Source of the DNA: Deltaproteobacteria bacterium
GTDB lineage: Bacteria > Desulfobacterota > Syntrophia > Syntrophales > UBA2210
DNA: 5,853 nt
Direction of reading: 5' to 3'
NCBI GenBank assembly: GCA_016935935.1
Contig: JAFGPZ010000111.1
Location: forward strand, 1 to 5,853
The position numbers and the translations under genes are program-made. Position 1 is the first letter of the stretch. Each line of letters starts with the position of its first letter. Below are positions 1 to 5,100 of the stretch, one piece after another. Under the pieces are notes generated by a model that saw only the letters and a program-made list of their open reading frames with translations, was not told where the DNA came from and ran no database searches.

Positions 1-40
1 CATGACCAAGCAATCTAATACAACCGCTCGCTGAAAGCTA

Positions 41-56
41 CCCGTCTAAAGACGGG
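41..56. repeat. Hairpin resembling an IS200/IS605-type element end
   Basis: CCCGTC-TAAA-GACGGG forms a perfect 6-bp stem with a 4-base loop and is followed by GGTTTAAACC. Short hairpins of this CCCGTC/GACGGG type are common next to the ends of IS200/IS605 and TnpB-type transposons. The window begins with CAT, which would be an ATG on the minus strand about 38 bases beyond the hairpin, so a transposase could read leftward out of the window; equally, the 3' end of a gene could lie to the left. No transposase sequence is visible, so element identity and orientation are guesses. It could also simply be a weak terminator for a gene to the left. Confidence 0.35.
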
Positions 57-140
57 GGTTTAAACCTGTAAAGCGGACGAATTAATGCAAGTAGTGGTTG
101 AAGGTTAATGGCCAGTCGTTGAATTGGCTAGCGAGCGCAT

Positions 141-161
141 TCTTCGCAGCAAGCTGCGGGG
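141..161. repeat. Fragment of the GAAGACTCCCC palindromic repeat family
   Basis: CGCAGC-AA-GCTGCG followed by GGG matches the central part of the palindromic repeats at 204-239 and 3998-4033, whose inner arms contain AGC and GCT(GCGGGG). The outer GAAGACT arms are missing: TCTT lies on the left and GGGTT on the right. It is probably a decayed or truncated copy, 43 bases from a fuller one. Confidence 0.5.
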
Positions 162-203
162 TTAGCGGGCGAACAAAAAATAATCAGAAACACCTTAACA
201 ATC

Positions 204-239
204 GAAGATTCCCCGCAGCTTGGCTCTCGGGGAGTCTTC
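204..239. repeat. Palindromic repeat, copy 1 (GAAGATTCCCCG ... CGGGGAGTCTTC)
   Basis: A 12-bp stem, with one G-T wobble at the sixth pair, encloses a 12-base loop with a nested AGC/GCT pairing. Read on the minus strand, the element and its flank (TCTTCGATTGTT) match copy 3 at 3998-4033 closely, including the loop word AGCC. The shared loop and flank make this a true dispersed repeat rather than a chance hairpin. REP-like or MITE-like behaviour is inferred. Confidence 0.75.
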
Positions 240-299
240 AATTTGTAATTTCTTATTTCACTAAAAGCGAGTCGAAAAATACAAACTCCCAGGGGATAT

Positions 300-419
300 G
301 GCTGTCAAGGGCCGTTTTCTATCTTGGGACAACGACGTATGGCAAGAAAGCATTTATCGCTTAACATACTTGATCTTATACAGTTACACAGGAAACGGCT
401 TGCCTTGCCCTTGACAGCC
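300..419. repeat. 13-bp inverted repeat bounding about 120 bases
   Basis: GGCTGTCAAGGGC (300-312) is exactly inverted as GCCCTTGACAGCC (407-419). The similarity continues inward, with CCGTTTTC on the left against GGAAACGG on the right, after a 7-base interruption in the right arm. Terminal inverted repeats around a short non-coding core suggest a MITE-like relic. No target-site duplication is evident next to the arms. A long-range RNA stem is the alternative. Confidence 0.4.
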
Positions 420-604
420 CATCAAACAACAAATTTCACCACGGAGCGTTGAGGTATTTTTTCAACTCCCCTCTAAACTACCCCAAAAATACTACCGTTA
501 TTTTAAGCGTAATTATCGCACGGTTGCTTTGGCACCAGTTTTAACCGGTCTTAATCCGGCTATCCGAGCAAGAAAAATAAAGCAACAGACACTCGATTTC
601 CCTC

Positions 605-633
605 TTGACAGGCGAGATGGGCAATTATATGAT
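605..633 (+). promoter_or_regulatory. Near-consensus sigma70-type promoter
   Basis: TTGACA (605-610) is a perfect -35 box. It is separated by exactly 17 bases from TATGAT (628-633), a five-of-six match to the -10 box. The predicted start lies near 639-641. No protein gene begins within 400 bases, but an intrinsic terminator ends at 798, so the obvious product is a short RNA. Confidence 0.65.
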
Positions 634-639
634 TATATA

Positions 640-798
640 CGGGGAAAATCTAAAAACAGGAATAATAATTCAAGAAATATCAACCGTTAATAACCGGCAC
701 TTTAAAGCCCCGATAACTGGATAGACGTTTAAGGCCAAGTACGACAGACAGAGGTCATGAGAACCGAGCTGCCAAGATCAGGGTGGGTCGGTTTTTTT
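640..798 (+). ncRNA. Candidate small non-coding RNA or attenuated leader (~160 nt)
   Basis: This interval is bounded by a strong predicted promoter (605-633) and a U-tailed hairpin (762-798), and no credible reading frame lies inside it. The 5' end CGGGG (640-644) can pair with CCCCG (708-712), enclosing an AU-rich loop, and GGC/GCC pairs around ACTTTAAA give a competing local hairpin. I do not recognise the sequence as 6S RNA, SRP RNA, RNase P RNA or a common riboswitch. It could be a free-standing small RNA, or a leader with a conditional terminator for the secreted-protein gene that starts at 1044, about 245 bases beyond the terminator. The call rests only on promoter plus terminator geometry. 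Confidence 0.4.
762..798 (+). terminator. Intrinsic (rho-independent) terminator
   Basis: AACCGA (762-767) pairs with TCGGTT (788-793). Beyond a G-G mismatch the stem continues for five more pairs (CTGCC, 769-773, with GGTGG, 782-786, including two G-U wobbles), leaving an 8-base loop. Seven T residues (792-798) overlap the end of the stem and follow it. This is the standard stem-plus-U-tract form on the plus strand. Confidence 0.6.
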
Positions 799-1043
799 AT
801 GGCCTGAATATGAACTATTTACTTTCATACCTTACCTATTACCCAAAATTGGCTTGAGTCAGAAAAAGCGAAAGTCCGTCTCAGGATCGAAAAAGGAGGC
901 TACCTTCACCCGTATCAGGTTTGATGTGGGGAATACCGGTTTATATGTGTGTAAAACCTTGATAATTTGTGCCGCATCAAATTTCCAATTGCCTTTTCCT
1001 CTGCGCCTGGAGGAATGGCGATTAAAAAGAAAGTAAGTCTAAA
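799..1043. other. Gene-free stretch upstream of the secreted-protein gene
   Basis: No convincing gene. An isolated strong Shine-Dalgarno-like AAGGAGG at 893-899 is not followed by a start codon at useful distance. The frame 854-1036 has no recognisable product. A 10-codon frame (ATG at 1015, stop TGA at 1045-1047) overlaps the next gene's start as ATGA, but its GGAGG is only one base from the ATG, so translation is doubtful. No strong promoter for the gene at 1044 is visible. Confidence 0.5.
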
Positions 1044-1559
1044 ATGAAAAAGGAAATTATTTCTGCCATTCTGGTGTCTTTTATGTTTTTTGGGACCGCT
1101 CAAGCCAGAATACTCGGTGATTTCAATAACGATGGGAACCTGACCATAGCAGATGCAATTGCTTTTATTCGCGTACTTATGAAAATTGACCCGGCCGGTG
1201 ATATCGGTCAGGAATACCTGCCGGCAAGTGAAGGCCAGGCAGTGCAATCTGATTTAGTGGGAGACTGGGAAAAACCAGAAACAGAAGACGGTGTTATATA
1301 TACCCATGTAACCACTATCAACAGCAATGGAACCTTTTGGGAGTTCTGTCTGATAGATGAAACCCAGGTATATGAGCATGGCTGGGGCATGGGTACTTAC
1401 TCTGTATCGGGAAACATGTTGACTATCAATTTTATAGTGGAACCACATCGCTACAATGCGGGCAATTCCACAACTGTTGCTTATAGTGTAAGTGGAGATT
1501 CTTTAATGTGTTACAACGAGCAAGGAAACGTCGCAGATGTTCTTACCAGAAGAAATTGA
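1044..1559 (+). CDS. Secreted protein with one dockerin-like repeat and a lipocalin-like domain
   Basis: A 171-residue protein. Residues 1-21 form a signal peptide: MKK, a hydrophobic core (IISAILVSFMFF), then a TAQA cleavage site. Directly after it, residues 25-45 (GDFNNDGNLTIADAIAFIRVL) form one dockerin type I or EF-hand-like half, with calcium ligands at D26, N28, D30, N32 and D37. Residues 71-169 look like a lipocalin-like beta domain (LVGDW at 71-75, NSNGTFWEF, GTYSVSGNMLTINF, YSVSGDSLMC and a closing LTRRN), a layout common in small secreted bacterial proteins. Classical dockerins carry two such repeats, usually at the C-terminus; here a single one sits at the mature N-terminus, so it may be a calcium-stabilised spacer rather than a cohesin-binding module. 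The start ATG is set by the signal peptide; only a weak AAGAAAG stands upstream. The function is unknown. The last 23 bases overlap a small frame starting at 1537. Confidence 0.8.
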   Translation: MKKEIISAILVSFMFFGTAQARILGDFNNDGNLTIADAIAFIRVLMKIDPAGDIGQEYLPASEGQAVQSDLVGDWEKPETEDGVIYTHVTTINSNGTFWEFCLIDETQVYEHGWGMGTYSVSGNMLTINFIVEPHRYNAGNSTTVAYSVSGDSLMCYNEQGNVADVLTRRN

Positions 1560-1704
1560 AGACACGGGTATTGTCTACCGCATCGCCGACTACAAATTCG
1601 CAGAAGTCCGGGTCGAGTACGGCGCTATGCGATATTTACCGCCAACTGAGTTCGAGGCTATTTATGACAACTACCCGAATGACAATGTCCTTATTTCTGT
1701 CTGA
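1537..1704 (+). CDS. Small overlapping ORF, 55 aa, unrecognised; possibly a gene fragment
   Basis: This frame starts at ATG 1537 inside the end of the secreted-protein gene and stops at TGA 1702-1704. AAGGA (1522-1526), 10 bases upstream, is a usable ribosome binding site. The product begins MFLPEEIEDTGIVYRIADYK and ends NYPNDNVLISV. Its residue mix (acidic, aromatic, alternating hydrophobic) and codon choice look coded rather than random, but I recognise no family and there is no signal peptide or membrane segment. Coding-like sequence continues past the stop in another frame (DYVYMNG... from 1703, up to 1831), and a third frame (1758-1850) also reads plausibly, ending GAVAEASAPV. The alternatives are a real small protein translationally coupled to the gene above, or the remains of a longer gene broken by frameshifts. 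An 8-G tract at 1733-1740 lies in this stretch. Confidence 0.35.
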   Translation: MFLPEEIEDTGIVYRIADYKFAEVRVEYGAMRYLPPTEFEAIYDNYPNDNVLISV

Positions 1705-1848
1705 TTATGTCTATATGAATGGGTGCAGTCCAGGGGGGGGCGCGATAACCGGCTTGAACGATACAGAGCTTGAAGCAGGGACAAGCATCGTTAACGAATC
1801 CTGGCCCCGAGGATACAGGCGCCGTGGCTGAGGCGTCCGCGCCGGTTT

Positions 1849-1863
1849 GAAGACTCCCCGCAG
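1849..1863. repeat. Half-site of the GAAGACTCCCC palindromic repeat (copy 2)
   Basis: GAAGACTCCCCGCAG preceded by TTT is identical to the left arm of the family (TTTGAAGACTCCCC also opens copy 3 at 3998). The right arm is absent: the following AAGCAGCAGCG is only a blurred version of the expected AAGCTGCGGGG. This truncated copy lies just upstream of the abiE promoter. Confidence 0.6.
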
Positions 1864-1915
1864 TAAGCAGCAGCGCAGCAATAACCTGGTGGATCAGACA
1901 CGAAGCAAAAAAGTC

Positions 1916-1944
1916 TTTACAAAATGACCTGCAATAGTTATTAT
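1916..1944 (+). promoter_or_regulatory. abiE operon promoter
   Basis: TTTACA (1916-1921) and TATTAT (1939-1944) are separated by 17 bases, giving a good sigma70-type promoter with transcription starting near 1951, about 38 bases before the abiEi start codon. The -10 box and spacer lie inside the large inverted repeat 1921-1969, so a protein bound there would block RNA polymerase. Confidence 0.65.
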
Positions 1945-1969
1945 TATTATAACTATTGCAGGTCATTTT
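1921..1969. promoter_or_regulatory. Perfect 21-bp inverted repeat, probable AbiEi operator
   Basis: The left arm 1921-1941 (core TGACCTGCAATAGTTAT) is inverted without a mismatch at 1949-1969, separated by a 7-base loop TATTATT. The repeat covers the promoter spacer, the -10 box and the transcription start. In studied AbiE systems the antitoxin AbiEi represses its own operon by binding inverted repeats in the promoter; by analogy this is its binding site. If transcribed from upstream, it would also form a strong hairpin. Confidence 0.65.
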
Positions 1970-1988
1970 ATATTATAAAGGTAGTACC

Positions 1989-2825
1989 ATGAACCTGAGA
2001 TCAGAAAGTCGGTCTTCCGGGACTTATGGAGTTCAATTGCTTAGAGCTCTTGCCGAAGACGGCCGGCAAGTCTTTTCCACCAAAGAAGCAGCCGAGACTG
2101 CTAAGCGAATTGGAGTCTCCGGCAACTATCTGAAGTTGCTTCTTGCGTTTTTATTACGTGATGGCTGGGTCATGAGATTGCGCCGTGGTCTGTATGTCCG
2201 CAGCGGAACGGCACCCGGCGACATCCAAGTCCACCCTTTTACTGTTGCCACACGCCTGGTGGCACCCTCGGCAATCAGCCACTGGTCGGCCCTGAGTTAT
2301 TTCGGGATGACTGAACAGGTGCCCGAGACCGTGACTGCTTTCACCCCCAAAAAGACTTATCCTCCGAGTATGCGCGTCAATCAGAAGCGAGAAGTCCGCA
2401 GACGGCATGGATGGATAATCGAAGGTGTGCGCTATGAATTTGTCACGGTCAAGCGGGAGTACTATTTCGGAATCGAGCAGGTGTGGGTGGATGAATATTC
2501 CAGGATACCTGTTACGGACCGGGAGCGGACTATCCTCGAGACTTTTATCTCCCCATGGACTTTCGGTGGATTAGGCGAGGCCTTGGGAATTGTTGAAGCT
2601 CACATTCACCGGTTAGATACTGGAAAGCTTGTGGCGTATGCAGTTCGCTACGGCAAGATCGCCGTGGCAAAGCGGCTTGGGTGGGTACTGGAAAAGGCCG
2701 GCGTTGAGAGACCCATCCTCGATCCGCTTCTTAAGATACCAGCCAGAGGTTATCACGCCCTCGACCCGAACCGTCCTCACCGAGGGGCGTGCGACAAGCG
2801 ATGGATGATTCAGAATAACCTGTGA
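1989..2825 (+). CDS. abiEi: Type IV toxin-antitoxin system antitoxin and repressor AbiEi
   Basis: A 278-residue antitoxin of the AbiE abortive-infection system. AbiEi neutralises the AbiEii toxin without forming a stable complex (type IV) and represses its own operon. Residues about 13-72 form the winged-helix DNA-binding domain (LLRALAEDG, then VSGNYLKLLLAFLLRDGWV and the wing RLRRGLYV). Residues 97-112 (SHWSALSYFGMTEQVP) and 176-184 (VTDRERTIL) are signatures of the family's C-terminal antitoxin domain, and the end (DPNRPHRGACDKRWMIQNNL) is the typical AbiEi tail. The length is normal. I chose ATG 1989 because AAAGG (1977-1981) precedes it by 7 bases; the upstream in-frame TTG at 1956 lies inside the operator. 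The gene follows promoter 1916-1944 and is followed after 9 bases by the toxin gene. No damage is visible. Confidence 0.9.
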   Translation: MNLRSESRSSGTYGVQLLRALAEDGRQVFSTKEAAETAKRIGVSGNYLKLLLAFLLRDGWVMRLRRGLYVRSGTAPGDIQVHPFTVATRLVAPSAISHWSALSYFGMTEQVPETVTAFTPKKTYPPSMRVNQKREVRRRHGWIIEGVRYEFVTVKREYYFGIEQVWVDEYSRIPVTDRERTILETFISPWTFGGLGEALGIVEAHIHRLDTGKLVAYAVRYGKIAVAKRLGWVLEKAGVERPILDPLLKIPARGYHALDPNRPHRGACDKRWMIQNNL

Positions 2826-2834
2826 AGGTGACGA

Positions 2835-3704
2835 GTGAGACCCTTACGTTACCGTATTCGAGAAGCTGTCAAGCGTTTTGGATCACCACAGCCGGTAGTT
2901 GAAAAGGACTATGCATCAAGTTATATCCTGGCAGGCATGGCATTGCATCCGAAACTCGGGGATACGCTGGTTTTCAAAGGGGGCACGGCACTGAAGAAGC
3001 TCTTTTTCGGAGACTACAGGTTTTCCGAGGACCTGGATTTCTCATCCAGAGATGCTCCAGTTGGAGAGCTGCTGGAGAGATCCCTGGATGAATCGATTAC
3101 CAGGACCGGCCGGCTCCTGTCGGAATACGGACCGTTCGACCTCCAACTGGAGCGTTATCTCGAGCGAGAGCCTCACCCTCACGGGCAGGAGGCTTTCACC
3201 ATCAGAGTAAAATTTCCCTGGCATCCAAGCCATCTTTGCCGAATCAAAATAGAAATCACACAGGACGAGCCTGTTCTTCTGGCCCCGGAAAAACGCCGTT
3301 TGCTCCATGAATACGGGGAGAGCCTCTCTGTAAAAATATGCTGCTATCGACTCGATGAAATTGTTGCGGAGAAGCTTCGCACCTTGCTTCAGACTCACCA
3401 GAAGCTGATCGCCAGGGGATGGAACCGTCCCCGCGCTCGTGATTACTATGATTTATGGCGTATCCTAGGCGCTTTCGGTGCAAGCCTGGACCGTATGCGT
3501 ATCAAGTCTCTGCTTGATCAGAAGTGTGCATTTCGTGGTGTAGTCTACCATGATCCGGATGATTTTTTCAGTGATGAGCTGGTCTCCGAGACCATCCGGC
3601 ACTGGGATGCGGCCCTGGAGCATTTTGTCCCTGATCTTCCTGAAGGACAAAAGGTTTTAAGCCAGTTGCAGGTGCTTTTGAAAAACCTGTTCTCTGATCC
3701 ATAG
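2835..3704 (+). CDS. abiEii: Type IV toxin-antitoxin system nucleotidyltransferase toxin AbiEii
   Basis: A 289-residue nucleotidyltransferase of the AbiEii (DUF1814) family, the toxin half of AbiE, which arrests growth on phage infection; related MenT toxins add nucleotides to tRNA 3' ends. Motif I is intact: KGGTAL (48-53) and SEDLDF (64-69), with D66 and D68 as metal-binding residues. RIKIEI (136-141) probably supplies the next conserved strand, with E140 where relatives often have Asp. VAEKLRTLLQ (177-186) and RPRARDYYDLWRI (198-210) are the later family motifs, including the RDxYDL core. The start is GTG, preceded by GAAGG (2824-2828) at 6 bases, within the end of abiEi, so the two genes are probably co-translated. 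The N-terminal VVEKDYASSYIL also fits the family. The gene appears intact; no terminator follows directly. The target RNA cannot be read from the sequence. Confidence 0.92.
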   Translation: MRPLRYRIREAVKRFGSPQPVVEKDYASSYILAGMALHPKLGDTLVFKGGTALKKLFFGDYRFSEDLDFSSRDAPVGELLERSLDESITRTGRLLSEYGPFDLQLERYLEREPHPHGQEAFTIRVKFPWHPSHLCRIKIEITQDEPVLLAPEKRRLLHEYGESLSVKICCYRLDEIVAEKLRTLLQTHQKLIARGWNRPRARDYYDLWRILGAFGASLDRMRIKSLLDQKCAFRGVVYHDPDDFFSDELVSETIRHWDAALEHFVPDLPEGQKVLSQLQVLLKNLFSDP

Positions 3705-3997
3705 CAATGCAGGCCACCTCAAGCAGACAGTACCGGTTGCGCCCGCTCGTTAAGAAAATGCAGGATGCGCACACCCGCACCAGTCGGCCAGGATGCAGAT
3801 GACGCACCGCTTATCCGTCTCACCGCCAGGTCTTCCCCATATTTTTCATATAAACGCCAGGAATGGCGTGCCCGCCGGGCCTGCCGGGAAATGCTTGCTG
3901 GCCTCTCGGAACCTCGAGGTCTTCTGGCCGTGCTTCCCTGTCAACGCCGATTTTGGCACCCGGCAAACGCCTCGACTTATCAGGCAGGCCGCTATTT
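3705..3997. other. Gene-free GC-rich stretch with short hairpins downstream of abiEii
   Basis: Several overlapping open frames exist on both strands, but none has a ribosome binding site or recognisable motif. The visible structures are a 6-bp hairpin ACGCCA-GGAA-TGGCGT (3854-3869), immediately followed by GCCCGCCGGGC (3870-3880), and the 8-bp palindrome CCTCGAGG (3910-3917). The stretch ends at repeat copy 3. It may be repeat-derived or remnant DNA; I see no gene in it. Confidence 0.5.
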
Positions 3998-4033
3998 GAA
4001 GACTCCCCAATAGCCAGGCTGCGGGGAGTCTTC
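3998..4033. repeat. Palindromic repeat, copy 3 (GAAGACTCCCC ... GGGGAGTCTTC)
   Basis: A perfect 11-bp stem (3998-4008 with 4023-4033) encloses a 14-base loop containing AGCC-A-GGCT, so an inner stem also forms. The loop and the right flank (TCTTCGATTGTT) match copy 1 read on the other strand. Together with the half-site at 1849 it flanks the abiE operon. Confidence 0.8.
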
Positions 4034-4044
4034 GATTGTTGTGG

Positions 4045-4092
4045 CGGGGGAAAGGGAAAAAACTTTTGCAAAAGTTTTTTCCCTTTCCCCCG
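4045..4092. repeat. Perfect 48-base palindrome, possible bidirectional terminator
   Basis: Every position from 4045 to 4092 pairs with its mirror: a CGGGGG-AAA-GGG-A6-C arm, the centre TTTTGCAAAA, then G-T6-CCC-TTT-CCCCCG. The only unpaired bases of the folded RNA would be the few at the hairpin turn. It lies 11 bases after repeat copy 3 and is followed by a pyrimidine-rich CCCCCTTTCTCTTTTT. It could extrude as a cruciform, stop transcription from either side, or be part of a composite repeat with copy 3. Confidence 0.7.
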
Positions 4093-4213
4093 GACCCCCT
4101 TTCTCTTTTTCAAAAACTTCCTCTAGGTAAGACATTGTCGAAACAAGGCTCCGATGTTTCCGCCAAGCAGCGAAAGGATAAATATTAAGTCACGTTTGGG
4201 GTAAATTTCAAAT

Positions 4214-4266
4214 CCCGAAAGACGATATTTCGGCTCATTCTCCCGGTATTCCTCTGTTTGCCGGGA
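4214..4266. other. Two adjacent 6-bp hairpins
   Basis: CCGAAA (4215-4220) pairs with TTTCGG (4228-4233) across a 7-base loop, and TCCCGG (4241-4246) pairs with CCGGGA (4261-4266) across 14 bases. They stand in an otherwise featureless intergenic stretch (4093-4257) just before the GC-rich coding-like segment. The role is unknown; they may be chance structures. Confidence 0.3.
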
Positions 4267-4479
4267 TTATTAACCCGCTTAGCCGGACATCCATTGAGGT
4301 TTTTTGATTATTTTTATTCTCTCTCTTTTCCCGCAGTTAACGGCTGGAACATGCGCCCGGGCGCTCAATTCAACGGGCCCAGCTACAGGCACGGCTACCT
4401 AAGTTTCCGGGTGGTCGGCAACGGCGCGGGCAGGTGGGAGGAGATTAGCGGCGGGAATGGAAGTACTTCAAATACTTGA
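4258..4479 (+). pseudogene. Remnant resembling the C-terminal tail of a formylglycine-generating-enzyme/C-type-lectin fold (possible DGR variable region)
   Basis: A 73-codon frame with only a TTG start, no ribosome binding site and a pyrimidine-rich, non-coding-like first half (4300-4332). The second half is different: codons 4339-4416 encode NGWNM...NGPSYRHGYLSFRVV, which aligns with the usual end of SUMF1/FGE-type domains (pattern P-x-x-R-x3-hydrophobic-G/S-F-R-h-V, with an Arg about 14 residues before the final FR and a GW/SW start). The rest of an FGE domain is absent. In the core, F, N, S, Y, H, G and Y are encoded by TTC, AAC, AGC, TAC, CAC, GGC and TAC, all of which could derive from AAC by changes at adenines; this is the signature of a variable region in a diversity-generating retroelement. 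No reverse transcriptase or template repeat lies in the window. The alternative is an ordinary FGE fragment in GC-rich codon use, or chance. Confidence 0.3.
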
Positions 4480-4619
4480 ATTCTATCATTATTAGTTGTA
4501 CAGTTATTTGGGGTGAAGTTATCACTAGAGTTAAAAACAATAAATACATTGATGTCTTTTACACAGGACTTATTGAAATAAAAAGAATAAAAAGAAAAGA
4601 GCCCTTGCTGCATCTCAGA

Positions 4620-5100
4620 CATCTAATTTGGACGTGTACACGCCTGAAAGTTTAAGTTGGGAAGCCGGAGAAGGTTTATCTAAAAAGATGGCCGGCTTTT
4701 TGTACATGTTACTCATACGCTGTATGGTGAGGCGAGAGATAAACTGATCGTTTCCCAGCTTGCGGAATGGTATCATGAACACGCTTTAGCAGCTCTTAAT
4801 GAAAAAACGAAAAGGTTTTCCGCCCAGATAGTTGTATATCCAAAGAAGGTCGGAATCAAGAGCTACAAAAGCCGCTGGGGTAGTTGTAACAGCTAGGGAG
4901 AGGTTTTTTTCAACTGGCGAATAATCATGGCTCCCCAAAGGATCATCGACTATGTGGTAGCCCATGAAATCTGCCATTTTGTTCACTATAATAACTCTAA
5001 AGCTTATTATAAGCTTTTGGAATCGGTGATTCCCGACTATAAGGAATGTAAGGAGTGGCTTAAGGCTATTGGGCGATTGCTAAATCTCGGAGGTGGATAG
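4620..5100 (+). pseudogene. Broken YgjP-type zinc metalloprotease (M48-like, DUF45) gene
   Basis: The reading frames together spell the C-terminal two thirds of a YgjP-like protein: TRLKV (to 4652), VGKPEKVYLK (4656-4685), DGRLFVHVTHTLYGEARDK (4687-4743), KSRWGSCNS (4867-4893), GEVFFNWRIIMAPQRIIDYV (4897-4956) and the zinc motif HEICH (4963-4977). Four lesions are visible: stop TAA at 4653-4655; a one-base insertion in the A5 run at 4682-4686; stop TAG at 4894-4896, where the family has a Lys codon in GSCNSKGE; and AAC (Asn) at 4993-4995, where the third zinc ligand His of the NHS motif is expected. The N-terminal portion is not recognisable upstream, although frame 4449-4655 is open. Relatives often lie beside type I restriction genes. 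The last stop TAG (5098-5100) shares one base with the HEPN gene's GTG, so the two once formed a coupled operon. Confidence 0.85.

Larger units (their letters stand above)
57..604. other. Gene-free stretch with repeat fragments
   Basis: No reading frame here has a ribosome binding site, a recognisable motif or convincing coding character. The longest open frame (98-364, plus strand) runs through two palindromic repeat copies, which argues against it being a gene. The stretch holds those repeats (141-161 and 204-239) and one longer inverted repeat (300-419). From 421 to 604 I see only AT-rich sequence without strong structure. Confidence 0.6.

Noticed and set aside
98..364. 88-codon open frame on the plus strand
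   Set aside because: It runs through two palindromic repeat copies, has no ribosome binding site and its translation shows no family or coding character.
854..1036. 60-codon frame ending just before the secreted-protein gene
   Set aside because: The TTG start has no ribosome binding site and the product is not recognisable; the strong AAGGAGG at 893-899 is inside it, not in front of it.
1691..1966. Minus-strand frame with a signal-peptide-like hydrophobic segment
   Set aside because: Its start lies inside the abiE operator and it covers repeat copy 2 and the promoter; no ribosome binding site is seen on that strand.
1956..1988. Upstream TTG start for abiEi, adding 11 residues
   Set aside because: It sits in the right arm of the operator, about 5 bases after the predicted transcription start, and the AAAGG site favours ATG 1989.
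3765..4126. Overlapping open frames on both strands downstream of abiEii
   Set aside because: They are mutually overlapping shadows in GC-rich, hairpin-rich DNA, and several run through repeat copy 3 and the 48-base palindrome.
4449..4655. Open frame upstream of the metalloprotease remnant
   Set aside because: It has no ATG and only a TTG without a ribosome binding site, and the translation is basic and AT-driven; only its last codons match the protease family, so it was not called as a gene.
5000..5018. Near-palindrome AAAGCTTAT-T-ATAAGCTTT
   Set aside because: It falls in the metalloprotease remnant where the codons spell the expected family residues (SKAYYKLL), so the symmetry is probably a by-product of coding.
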